Shown: one piece after another, positions 8,260 to 16,401 of the stretch
How positions within the stretch are numbered: position 1 is the stretch's first letter
Layout of the letters: each line of letters starts with the position of its first letter
From: JBEVJK01 sp040510195
GTDB lineage: Bacteria > Pseudomonadota > Alphaproteobacteria > Rhizobiales > Rhizobiaceae
Length of the DNA stretch: 64,000 nt
Assembly: GCA_040510195.1 (NCBI GenBank)
Contig: JBEVJK010000115.1
Location: 17,302 to 81,301 of the forward strand
Reading direction: 5' to 3'
Made by a program: the position numbers and the translations under genes
Notes under the pieces: generated by a model
Database searches by the model: none
What the model was told of the DNA's origin: nothing
The model's input: only the letters and a program-made list of their open reading frames with translations

Positions 8260-9279
8260 ATGGCTTTCTTCAAATCTTACGGGTCGGACGTGTTGAAGAA
8301 CGCGGACTTCGACCCGCATCGTCTCTCCAGCCCGCAGGTCTTTCTCCTGTCCATGCTGGTGTTCCTCGCCATCGTCGGCTTCATCGCGGCGATCCTCTAC
8401 CGCCAGATCTCGAGCGCCTTCGTCACCAATCCGGGCCTCAACGGCCTTATCCTGGGCGTTCTTGCGGTCGGCATCCTGCTCGCCTTCAGCCAGGTCACGC
8501 GGCTTTTTCGGGAGGTCCGCTGGGTCAACTCCTTTCGCGCTGGCTCGGAAGAGAACGACCCGGTGCTGCTCGCCCCGATGAAGGCGCTGCTCAGCCGCTC
8601 CTCCGCCATGGCGCTGTCGACGCTTTCCATGCGCACCATCCTCGACTCGATCGCCACCCGCCTCGACGAGAGCCGCGACATCTCCCGCTACCTCATCGGA
8701 CTGTTGGTCTTCCTCGGCCTGCTCGGCACCTTTTGGGGCCTTTTGCACACGATCGGCTCGATTGGCGACACGATCCGCACGCTGGACCCCGGCACGGGCG
8801 ACGCCAACGACGTGCTGGATTCGCTGAAGTCCGGCCTGTCGGCGCCGCTCGAAGGCATGGGCACCGCCTTTTCCTCGTCGCTCTTCGGCCTTTCCGGGTC
8901 GCTCGTCCTCGGCTTCCTCGACTTGCAGGCCGGCCGCGCCCAGACCCGTTTCTATACCGAGCTCGAGAATTGGCTGTCCTCAGTCACCGACCTGTCCTCC
9001 GACATGCCCGTCGTCGATCCGGACAAGGCCGGCACCGCCGACGAGCTGCGCGCTTTGTCGGAGCGGCTGCGCGGCATGCAGGAAAGCGGCGGCTCCAACC
9101 AGCGGGTCGCCAACGCCATGGCCAACCTCGCCGACGGCATCTCCGGGCTGGTCAAGAACATGCGCAGCGAGCAGCAGATGATGCGGGACTGGGTCGAGGC
9201 GCAGTCCGACGAGCAGAAGGCGATGCGCAACACGCTGGAGAAGATCGCCCACGCCCTGAAGAGTCGGGAGCCCAGCTGA
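8260..9279 (+). CDS. MotA/TolQ/ExbB-like proton-channel protein, non-flagellar
   Basis: A 339-residue inner-membrane protein. Two hydrophobic helices lie near residues 25-75 and two more near 140-165 and 200-225, the latter pair carrying the MotA/TolQ signature (LVFLGLLGTFWGLLHTI and GLSAPLEGMGTAFSSSLFGLSG). It therefore probably forms the ring around the partner encoded next, using the proton gradient. The open frame extends upstream to 8113, but the MAFFKSYG start fits the family. It overlaps the next gene by one base pair of start and stop (TGATG), indicating translational coupling. No flagellar or Tol genes are nearby. Confidence 0.85.
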   Translation: MAFFKSYGSDVLKNADFDPHRLSSPQVFLLSMLVFLAIVGFIAAILYRQISSAFVTNPGLNGLILGVLAVGILLAFSQVTRLFREVRWVNSFRAGSEENDPVLLAPMKALLSRSSAMALSTLSMRTILDSIATRLDESRDISRYLIGLLVFLGLLGTFWGLLHTIGSIGDTIRTLDPGTGDANDVLDSLKSGLSAPLEGMGTAFSSSLFGLSGSLVLGFLDLQAGRAQTRFYTELENWLSSVTDLSSDMPVVDPDKAGTADELRALSERLRGMQESGGSNQRVANAMANLADGISGLVKNMRSEQQMMRDWVEAQSDEQKAMRNTLEKIAHALKSREPS

Positions 9280-10310
9280 TGGCGCTGGCCCGCGGGCGGC
9301 GAACCGACCGCCGGATCGACTACTGGCCGGGTTTCGTCGACGCCCTGTCGACCTTGCTGCTCTCCATCATGTTCCTGCTGTCGGTCTTCGTCATCGCCCA
9401 GTACCTGCTCAGCCGCGAGGTGAGCGGCAAGGACGAGGTGCTGAACCGGCTGAACTCGCAGATCAACGAGCTGACGCAACTGCTGTCGCTGGAGCGCTCC
9501 AACAATCAGGACATGGAGGACTCGCTGGCCAACATGCAGGCGTCGCTGTCGGCTGCCCAGACCGAGAAGTCGCGGCTCGAGCAGCTCCTCGCCCAGGGCG
9601 CCGGAGCCGACGCGCAGGCGACCGCCCGCATCGGCAGCCTGAGCGGCGAGCTGGACAAGGAACGCCAGATTTCGCAGCGGGCCGCATCGCAGGTCGAATT
9701 GCTCAACCAGCAGATCGCCGCGCTGCGCAAGCAGATCGGCGCCCTCGAGGACGCGCTCGACGTCGCCGAGGTGCGCGACCGCGAGTCCAACACCAAGATT
9801 GCCGATCTCGGCCGCCGCCTCAACGTGGCGCTGGCCCAGCGTGTCCAGGAGCTCAACCGCTATCGCTCGGATTTCTTCGGACGGCTGCGCGAGATCCTCT
9901 CCGACCGCGAGAATATCCGCATCGTCGGCGACCGCTTCGTCTTCCAGTCGGAGGTGCTGTTCCCGGTAGGCTCGGAGGTGATCAACACCGCCGGCCAGGA
10001 CGAGATGAAGAAGCTCGCCGGCGCGCTTATCGAGCTGCAGAAGGAGATCCCGCCGGAGATCAACTGGGTGCTGCGCGTCGACGGCCACACCGACAACGTG
10101 CCGCTGTCGGGCTCCGGCCGCTTTGCCGACAACTGGGAGCTTTCCTCCGCCCGCGCCACCTCGGTGGTGAAGTTCCTGATCGAGAACGGCGTACCCGCCA
10201 ACCGCCTGGTCGCGGCCGGCTTCAGCGAGTTCCAGCCGCTCGATTCGGCGGACACGCCGGACGCGCGGGACAAGAACCGCCGCATCGAACTCAAGCTCAC
10301 CGAGCGCTGA
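9279..10310 (+). CDS. MotB-like OmpA-domain peptidoglycan-binding partner with long coiled coil
   Basis: A 343-residue protein with one transmembrane helix (about 19-42). Its beginning FVDALSTLLL carries Asp21, the position of the proton-carrying aspartate of MotB. Residues ~45-190 form a long heptad-rich coiled coil, and ~225-340 form an OmpA/MotB peptidoglycan-binding domain with DGHTDNVPL, NWELSSARA and the terminal NRRIELKL. It is coupled to the preceding MotA-like gene and forms the stator-like pair with it. The pair is far longer in the periplasm than flagellar MotB in its coiled coil. The driven process is unknown. Confidence 0.87.
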   Translation: MALARGRRTDRRIDYWPGFVDALSTLLLSIMFLLSVFVIAQYLLSREVSGKDEVLNRLNSQINELTQLLSLERSNNQDMEDSLANMQASLSAAQTEKSRLEQLLAQGAGADAQATARIGSLSGELDKERQISQRAASQVELLNQQIAALRKQIGALEDALDVAEVRDRESNTKIADLGRRLNVALAQRVQELNRYRSDFFGRLREILSDRENIRIVGDRFVFQSEVLFPVGSEVINTAGQDEMKKLAGALIELQKEIPPEINWVLRVDGHTDNVPLSGSGRFADNWELSSARATSVVKFLIENGVPANRLVAAGFSEFQPLDSADTPDARDKNRRIELKLTER

Positions 10311-10359
10311 GCGGCACCGCGAAGCCGCCGGCCCCGCCAACCCCTCGCCGGAGACCGCC

Positions 10360-11847
10360 ATGTCCTTCGCCAGGCTCGACGAACATTGCCGCAAGCTCGA
10401 GGCGCTGGAGCACGCACTGGCGGTGCTCGGTGCCGACGAAGCCACGCACATGGCCGTCGGCGGCGGCGAGAAGCGGGCCGAGGCGATGTCGGCGCTGGCC
10501 GGCATCCACCACCGGCAGGCGACCGACCCGGCGGTCGCCGAATGGATCGAGGCGGCGGAGCGCGAAGCGCTGAACGAGGAGCAGCAGGCCGCCTTGCGCG
10601 AACTGCGCCGCAGCTACACCAACCTCACCTGCCTCCCCTCCGATTTCGTCGAGCGGACGACGCGGGCGCACTTGCGCTGCGAGCAGCTCTGGCGCGATCT
10701 TCGTCCCAAGAACGACTGGGCCGGCTTCCTGCCCTCGCTGGAGGGCGTGATCGCCTTGGTGCGCGAGGAGGCGGCCATGCGCGCCGAGGCGCTCGGCCTC
10801 GACCCCTATGACGCGCTGATGGAGCAGTACGACCCCGGCCACCGGGCCGCCGACATCGCGCCGCTGTTTGCCGAGCTGAAGGCGTTCCTTGTCGGCTTCG
10901 TGCCGGTGGCGCTGGCCGCGCAGGAGAAGCGGCTGGCCAAGGCCGCGCTCAGGCCCCTCTCGGGCGTCTATCCGATCGACCGGCAGCGCGAGCTCGGCCT
11001 CGCCATGATGGGCGCTGTCGGCTTCGACTTCACCCGCGGCAGCCTGTCGATCTCGCACCACCCGTTCTGCGGCGGCGTGCCGACCGACGTGCGCATCACC
11101 ACGCGCTATCGCACCACGGACTTCCTCTCGTCGCTGATGGGCGTGCTGCATGAAACCGGCCACGCGCTCTACGAGCAGAACCTGCCCGCAGCGTGGTCGC
11201 ACTGGCCACTCGGCAAGGCGCGCGGCATGGCCATGCACGAGAGCCAGAGTCTGTTCGTCGAGAAGCAGCTCGGCCGCAACCCGGCCTTCTGGAATTGGGC
11301 GCTGCCGATGGTGGAGCGGACGCTCGGCGAGAGCTGGACGGTCGACGAGATCCTGCCGCACGTCCACCATGTCGAGCGCGGTCTGATCCGCGTCGACGCC
11401 GACGAGGTGACCTATCCGCTGCATGTCATCCTGCGCTTCGAGCTGGAGCGGGCGCTGGTTGCCGGCCGCCTGGCGCCGGCCGACATCCCGGAGGCATGGG
11501 ACGCCGCCATGCAGGAGACGCTCGGTCTCTCCACCATCGACCTCCCCAAGGATGGCCCCATGCAGGACGTCCATTGGCCGAGCGGCACATTCGGCTATTT
11601 CCCGTCCTACACGCTGGGCGCCATGATGGCCGCACAGCAATGGTCGGCGCTGGCCCGCGCCCACCCTTCGGTCGACGACGACCTGCGGGAAGGCCGGTTC
11701 GACGCGGTGAACGACTGGCGGCGCGAAAACATCTGGTCCGTCGCCTCGTTCCGCTCGACGCCCGAGATCATGGAGCGCGCCACTGGCGAGCGGCTCGACG
11801 CCGCCCACTTCACCGCGCATCTTGAGGCGCGCTACGGCGCCGCCTGA
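10360..11847 (+). CDS. Carboxypeptidase Taq (M32 metallopeptidase)
   Basis: A 495-residue cytoplasmic metallocarboxypeptidase of family M32, which removes C-terminal residues except proline. The zinc motif is HETGH at residues 264-268, followed by the downstream family motif HESQS about 31 residues later, and the late region GTFGYFPSYTLGAM. Length is normal for the family. GGAG lies seven bases before the ATG. The gene begins 49 bases after the MotB-like gene and ends 7 bases from the convergent ABC exporter gene. Confidence 0.95.
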   Translation: MSFARLDEHCRKLEALEHALAVLGADEATHMAVGGGEKRAEAMSALAGIHHRQATDPAVAEWIEAAEREALNEEQQAALRELRRSYTNLTCLPSDFVERTTRAHLRCEQLWRDLRPKNDWAGFLPSLEGVIALVREEAAMRAEALGLDPYDALMEQYDPGHRAADIAPLFAELKAFLVGFVPVALAAQEKRLAKAALRPLSGVYPIDRQRELGLAMMGAVGFDFTRGSLSISHHPFCGGVPTDVRITTRYRTTDFLSSLMGVLHETGHALYEQNLPAAWSHWPLGKARGMAMHESQSLFVEKQLGRNPAFWNWALPMVERTLGESWTVDEILPHVHHVERGLIRVDADEVTYPLHVILRFELERALVAGRLAPADIPEAWDAAMQETLGLSTIDLPKDGPMQDVHWPSGTFGYFPSYTLGAMMAAQQWSALARAHPSVDDDLREGRFDAVNDWRRENIWSVASFRSTPEIMERATGERLDAAHFTAHLEARYGAA

Positions 11848-11854
11848 CCGGCGC

Positions 11855-13660
11855 CTATTCCGCGGCTCCGGGAAAAGCCCGGGCGCCGGCCTCGAACTGC
11901 AGCTTGGCCAGCCGGGCGTAGGTGCCGCCCTTGGTCACCAGGCTGCGATGGGTGCCTTCCTCGACGATCCGGCCCTCTTCCATGACCAGGATGCGGTCGG
12001 CCTTGAGCACCGTGGCCAGGCGATGCGCGATCACCAGCGTGGTGCGGCCTTGCATCAGATGCTCGAGCCCCGCCTGAACGAGCGTTTCGCTCTCGGCATC
12101 CAGCGCCGACGTGGCCTCGTCGAGCAGCAGCACCGGCGCATCGCGCAGGATGGCGCGCGCAATCGCCAGCCGCTGCCGCTGGCCGCCCGACAGCATGACG
12201 CCGCGCTCGCCCACTTGCGTGTCGTAGCCGGCCGGCAGGCTTGCAATGAACTCGTCGGCCAGCGCCGCCCGGGCCGCTGCTTCGATCTCCGCGTCGGCGG
12301 CCTCCGAGCAGCCGAAGGCGATGTTCTCCCGCACCGTCGCCGAAAACACCGTGACGTCCTGCGGCACGATGGCGAGCCGCCGCCGCGCCGCCTCGAGGTC
12401 GGCCGAGGCGAGCGGCACGCCGTCGACGAGCACGCTCCCTTCGTCGGGGTCGTAGAAGCGCAGGAGCAGGGAGAAGATGGTGCTCTTGCCGGCGCCGGAG
12501 GGCCCGACGATCGCCACCGTCTCGCCGGGCCGCACCGCAAAGCTCAAGCGGTGGACGGCCGCCCAATCCGGCCGCTCCGGATAGGTGAAGGAGACGTCGC
12601 GGAACTCCACCGAACCGATCGGCGGAACCGGCAGCGGCGCGGGATGGGCGGGCTCGGCGACCGCAGGCCGCGCCGCCAAAAGCTCGGCGAGCCGCTCGGC
12701 CGCCCCCGCCGCCTGGGAAAGCTCCCCCCACACCTCCGACAGCGCGCCCAGCGCCCCTGCCGCAAACACCGAATAAAGCAGGAACTGACCGAGCGTGCCC
12801 GGCGACATGACGCCCGACAGCACGTCGCGGGAGCCGAACCACAGCACGCCGACCACCGAGCTGAACACCGCGAAGATGGCGAAGAAGGTGAGGAAGGCGC
12901 GCGCCAGCGTCGAACCCCTGGCCGCCTCGAAGGCGCTGTCGACCGCTGCGCCGTACCGGCCGGCGACGGCCTTCTCGTTGGTGAAGGCCTGCACCGTGCG
13001 CACCGCACCGACCGTCTCGCTGGCATAGGCGGTGGCATCCGCCATCGTGTCCTGCGCCATCCGCGAGCGCCGGCGCACCGCCCGCCCGAACGCCACCAGC
13101 GGCAGCACGATGGCCGGGATCGCCACCAGCACGAGGCCGGAAAGCTTGGGGCTGGTCACCACCATCATGGCGACGGCCCCGAGCCCGAGGATGACGTTGC
13201 GCAGGGCCACCGACGCCGTCGAGCCGACCGCCGACTTGATCTGGGTCGTGTCGACGCTTAGCCGGGAGACGATCTCGCCGGAATGCGCCCTGTCGAAGAA
13301 GGCAGGCGACAGGTGCACCACATGGTCGAACACATCGCGCCTCAGATCGGCGACGACCCGCTCGCCGAGCGTCACGACGAAATAGTAGCGGCCGGCCGAA
13401 GCCAGCGCCAACAGCACCGCGATCGCCACCAGCATGGAGAAATAATTGGCGATGAAGGTCGAGTCGGCGGAGCTGAAGCCGTGATCGATCATCCGCCGCA
13501 CCGCAAGCGGCAAGGTGAGCGTCGTCGCCGCCGCCACCGCCAGGAAGAGCAGCGCCATCGCCACCTTGCCGCGATAGCGCCTCACATAGGGGATGAGCGT
13601 TCCGAGCGGCCCCAGCGACGGGCGACGTCGTTCGTCTCTCACTGGCCCGGCTCGCGCCAT
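11855..13660 (-). CDS. ABC exporter, fused transmembrane and ATPase domains (MsbA/LmrA type)
   Basis: A 601-residue half-transporter. Residues ~25-310 form a six-helix exporter membrane domain; ~350-590 form the ATPase with Walker A GPSGAGKST, signature LSGGQRQRLAIARA, Walker B VLLLDEATSALD and the H-loop IAHRL. It must dimerise. Family members flip lipids or export drugs; the substrate is not readable. I chose the ATG at 13660, with CAGGA six bases upstream, over an open extension to 13780 that would run through the rpmE promoter region. Convergent with the carboxypeptidase gene. Confidence 0.92.
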   Translation of the reverse strand: MARAGPVRDERRRPSLGPLGTLIPYVRRYRGKVAMALLFLAVAAATTLTLPLAVRRMIDHGFSSADSTFIANYFSMLVAIAVLLALASAGRYYFVVTLGERVVADLRRDVFDHVVHLSPAFFDRAHSGEIVSRLSVDTTQIKSAVGSTASVALRNVILGLGAVAMMVVTSPKLSGLVLVAIPAIVLPLVAFGRAVRRRSRMAQDTMADATAYASETVGAVRTVQAFTNEKAVAGRYGAAVDSAFEAARGSTLARAFLTFFAIFAVFSSVVGVLWFGSRDVLSGVMSPGTLGQFLLYSVFAAGALGALSEVWGELSQAAGAAERLAELLAARPAVAEPAHPAPLPVPPIGSVEFRDVSFTYPERPDWAAVHRLSFAVRPGETVAIVGPSGAGKSTIFSLLLRFYDPDEGSVLVDGVPLASADLEAARRRLAIVPQDVTVFSATVRENIAFGCSEAADAEIEAAARAALADEFIASLPAGYDTQVGERGVMLSGGQRQRLAIARAILRDAPVLLLDEATSALDAESETLVQAGLEHLMQGRTTLVIAHRLATVLKADRILVMEEGRIVEEGTHRSLVTKGGTYARLAKLQFEAGARAFPGAAE

Positions 13661-13703
13661 TCCTGGGTTCCCCTGCGGCGCCGCTCGACGGGCCGCGGCG
13701 GCC

Positions 13704-13732
13704 TTGTCTATCGAACGCGGCTGATGTATAGG
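13704..13732 (+). promoter_or_regulatory. Promoter of rpmE
   Basis: TTGTCT at 13704-13709 and TATAGG at 13727-13732 are spaced by 17 bases. Transcription would begin near 13739, giving a leader of about 110 bases before rpmE. Confidence 0.5.
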
Positions 13733-13746
13733 CCAGCCGATCGATT

Positions 13747-13780
13747 TTGAAGCCGTACCTTCGTCAAGGCGCGGCTTCAA
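13747..13780 (+). promoter_or_regulatory. Hairpin in the rpmE leader
   Basis: A perfect 9-bp inverted repeat, TTGAAGCCG at 13747-13755 and CGGCTTCAA at 13772-13780, lies at the very 5' end of the predicted rpmE leader. It may be a binding site for feedback by a ribosomal protein or an mRNA-stabilising stem. It could also serve the divergent ABC gene, whose start is 87 bases away. Confidence 0.4.
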
Positions 13781-13850
13781 GTTTTGAGAGTGGGTGACAT
13801 CGCCGCAGGGCGGCTCGCCCGATCTCGCAGCCAGTTTTCAGGACACGACG

Positions 13851-14072
13851 ATGAAAGCCGATATCCACCCGGACTACCATACCATCAAGGTCGTCATGAC
13901 CGACGGGACCGAATACGAGACGCGCTCCACCTGGGGCAAGGAGGGCGACACCCTAAACCTCGACATCGATCCGACCACGCACCCGGCCTGGACAGGCGGC
14001 TCGCAGCAGCTGATCGACCGCGGCGGCAGGCTGTCGAGGTTCAAGAAGCGCTATGAGGGTCTCGGCATCTAG
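13851..14072 (+). CDS. rpmE: 50S ribosomal protein L31, zinc-free form
   Basis: A 73-residue L31, a protein bridging the large-subunit central protuberance and the 30S head. It reads MKADIHPDYHTIKVVMTDG at the start and GGRLSRFKKRYEGLGI at the end, the alphaproteobacterial form. It has no cysteine, so the four-cysteine zinc ribbon of classical L31 is absent. The frame is open further upstream, but the ATG at 13851 fits family length. It has its own promoter and a strong terminator. Confidence 0.96.
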   Translation: MKADIHPDYHTIKVVMTDGTEYETRSTWGKEGDTLNLDIDPTTHPAWTGGSQQLIDRGGRLSRFKKRYEGLGI

Positions 14073-14106
14073 GCCGATCCGCTTCAGTCGACTGTCGACA
14101 ATCAAC

Positions 14107-14136
14107 AGGCCCGGCACATGCCGGGCCTTTTCTTTT
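14107..14136 (+). terminator. Rho-independent terminator of rpmE
   Basis: A perfect inverted repeat, AGGCCCGGCA at 14107-14116 and TGCCGGGCCT at 14119-14128, is followed immediately by TTTTCTTTT. It starts 35 bases after the rpmE stop. Confidence 0.88.
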
Positions 14137-14288
14137 GCGCGAGCGCGAAGCCCGAGCGCTCTTTTTACACGAGTTTTGAACAGATTCCCTCATAGATTGT
14201 AACGACCGGCACTCTCCCGATCCGCCGATCCGCCATCCTTGCGTCCGACGCCTCGAGCTTTCGAGCGTCTAGAGGAGAGGAGGAGAGC

Positions 14289-16379
14289 ATGTTCCTGAGC
14301 CCGAACAGGAAGGGCAATGGTGTTTCCGGAACGGTGTCCGCGGCGCCGAAGCAGGGAGAGCGCCCTGCCGGGACGCGGACGCCCGTCAATGCACCGGCGC
14401 CCCCGTCCGGGCATGGCGCCTCGCCGGTGAGCTTCGGCGCGATGGCTCCGTCGCTCGCCGACGCGGTGGACGCGGTGGAGATGGGGCCCCGCGGGTCCCG
14501 GTATGAGCTCCTGGATCGTGTCTTCGACGGGTTGAGCGCCGTCAAGGACGCGATCGACCGCCTGCCTCCTGCCGCAAGCGTCGGCGACGCCGAGTTCGTC
14601 CAGACCCTGTGCAGCTCGTTTCAGGAGCTCGATCTGGCGCGGGTGATTGCCCAGCTGCGCAAGCTGGTCGGCCTGCGCGGCGACGTCGATCGCCTCGCAT
14701 TGTCCCGGCTGGAAAAGCAGCTGGCCGCCTTCAGCGCCAAGATGAACGATGCTCGAACGGCGCTGTCAGGGCCAGAACCGGCGATCGTAGCGCTAGGCGA
14801 CGCGGCCGCCGGGCTCCGGGGCCAGTTGGCGGACGCGCTTGCCTCGCTCGAGGACAGGATGATGGCCAGCCTCGCGGCCGAGACCGAGGACACGTGGATG
14901 GCGACGAGCCGCAGCGGCATCGAGGTGCCGGCCGGCGGGAGCCTTTCCCGAACCCTTCACCATGGCATCGAAGGCCTGCGGACGATCCTCGACAAGGCCC
15001 TGGCAGTCGAGGCAGCCGAGGGCAAGTTCGAAGCCTTCATGCGCCTCCGTCGCGACCTGCAGGAGTTCGATCTCTTCAGGCTCGGCCAGGACCTGGCGCA
15101 GGTGAAAGACGTAGAGCCCGAGATCCTCGATCTTCTCACCGCCGTCGAAATCGCCCGAGGCGGCTGGGACGGCTCTCTCAGCCGGGCGTTGGTCGAAGAG
15201 CGCTGGGCACCCATCGAAGCGGCGATCGGCAAGCTGGCGAAGGCGCTGCCGACGGCCGGCGCCCAAGTGCCGCAAGTCACCTTCGCCTCCGAGCCTCGCG
15301 ACGGCGTCGACGAGCGCGGCGGCCGGCTGGCGACCCTGCTTCGCGAGCTCGGCAATCGATTTGACGTCGACAGCCCTTCTCTCCAACGCCTCGCCGACCG
15401 GCTTTCACGCCCAGGCGCCTGGAGCGACATTTGTCGGAACCTCGGCCCCGACGATTGGCCGCCCACCTGGGACAGCGATTTCCAAAGACTGCTGGTCAGA
15501 AACAGCAAGAGTGATGCCCAGCAGTTCCTGTTCTCTTTCGCGCAGCAACTCGTGAACTTTGGCTTCATCGGGTGGAGCGAGGCCATGGCCTTCTACGTCC
15601 CGCCGGACCTGGACGAGTGGGCGCTGACGAGGCTCCGGAATGAAAAGCCCCAGCACATAGAACCGAAGGCACTGGCGTCTCTCTTGGGCGATGCCCTTCG
15701 AGCCACCAAGGAAAAGGGCGGACTGGGAGAAGCCAACGTCTCGAAGATGGTCACCTATCTCGCGAACCAGCTGGACGGCGTCGATCTTAGCAAGTTGGCG
15801 AGCGACCCTCGCCTGGCCGACTTCCACTTGCTGAAGCACATCGGGCTGCTTGGGAAGGCGGTTCCTCGGGTCGAGGGAGGAGCCACGCAATCGCGGAACT
15901 TCAGCGTCAACCGGAACACTGTAAGAGAGCAACTCCGACTGGTCCTACGGGCTTTGGTGGTCGCCGGCGTGGTGCCCGAGGAAGTCCAGCCCGCCTTCCT
16001 TTCCGCCGATTGGCCTTCGGTTCCAGGCATCGCTTTCGATCCGCTCCCATCCCTGCCCAGGACGAAGGCGGCGGCGGGGGCACTGGTCGGCGACGCCGTG
16101 AGGATCGGCGGTCTGGACACGGCTATCCTTCACGTTTTCGACGCCTCGCTCCTGGACATTCCGGACGAAGCCTACCTGGCGCGTTTGAGCCCGCAATTTG
16201 AAGCGCTGCAAGGCGCCGTCCTTCTGGCTCGGCATGCCGCTCGGCCGCGCGAGCACCGGAAAGCCTTGCTTACGGCGATCGAAGGCCTGGTGCTGGCCAT
16301 TGGAGGCCGGGCCGAATTGGGCGCGCTGTTGACACGCGGGATCGAAACCGACCTGCCCCGCAGCGGCGCCCCGTCGTGA
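14289..16379 (+). CDS. Unknown protein A of a tandem paralogous pair
   Basis: I do not recognise this 696-residue protein. The ATG follows a very strong purine-rich ribosome-binding stretch (GAGGAGAGGAGGAGAG). Residues 1-65 are low-complexity, rich in proline and glycine, beginning MFLSPNRKGN. From about 75 it becomes strongly helical with leucine-rich amphipathic segments (RYELLDRVFDGLSAVKDAID, RRDLQEFDLFRLGQDLAQ). There is no signal peptide or transmembrane helix, and only two cysteines. The next gene encodes a protein alignable over the full length. The pair has its own intergenic lead-in after the rpmE terminator, with TTGAAC at 14176 as a possible -35. Function unknown; structural or regulatory scaffold is as far as I would go. 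Confidence 0.85.
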   Translation: MFLSPNRKGNGVSGTVSAAPKQGERPAGTRTPVNAPAPPSGHGASPVSFGAMAPSLADAVDAVEMGPRGSRYELLDRVFDGLSAVKDAIDRLPPAASVGDAEFVQTLCSSFQELDLARVIAQLRKLVGLRGDVDRLALSRLEKQLAAFSAKMNDARTALSGPEPAIVALGDAAAGLRGQLADALASLEDRMMASLAAETEDTWMATSRSGIEVPAGGSLSRTLHHGIEGLRTILDKALAVEAAEGKFEAFMRLRRDLQEFDLFRLGQDLAQVKDVEPEILDLLTAVEIARGGWDGSLSRALVEERWAPIEAAIGKLAKALPTAGAQVPQVTFASEPRDGVDERGGRLATLLRELGNRFDVDSPSLQRLADRLSRPGAWSDICRNLGPDDWPPTWDSDFQRLLVRNSKSDAQQFLFSFAQQLVNFGFIGWSEAMAFYVPPDLDEWALTRLRNEKPQHIEPKALASLLGDALRATKEKGGLGEANVSKMVTYLANQLDGVDLSKLASDPRLADFHLLKHIGLLGKAVPRVEGGATQSRNFSVNRNTVREQLRLVLRALVVAGVVPEEVQPAFLSADWPSVPGIAFDPLPSLPRTKAAAGALVGDAVRIGGLDTAILHVFDASLLDIPDEAYLARLSPQFEALQGAVLLARHAARPREHRKALLTAIEGLVLAIGGRAELGALLTRGIETDLPRSGAPS

Positions 16380-16401
16380 TCGAGAAGTGAGGGAGAAAAG
16401 C

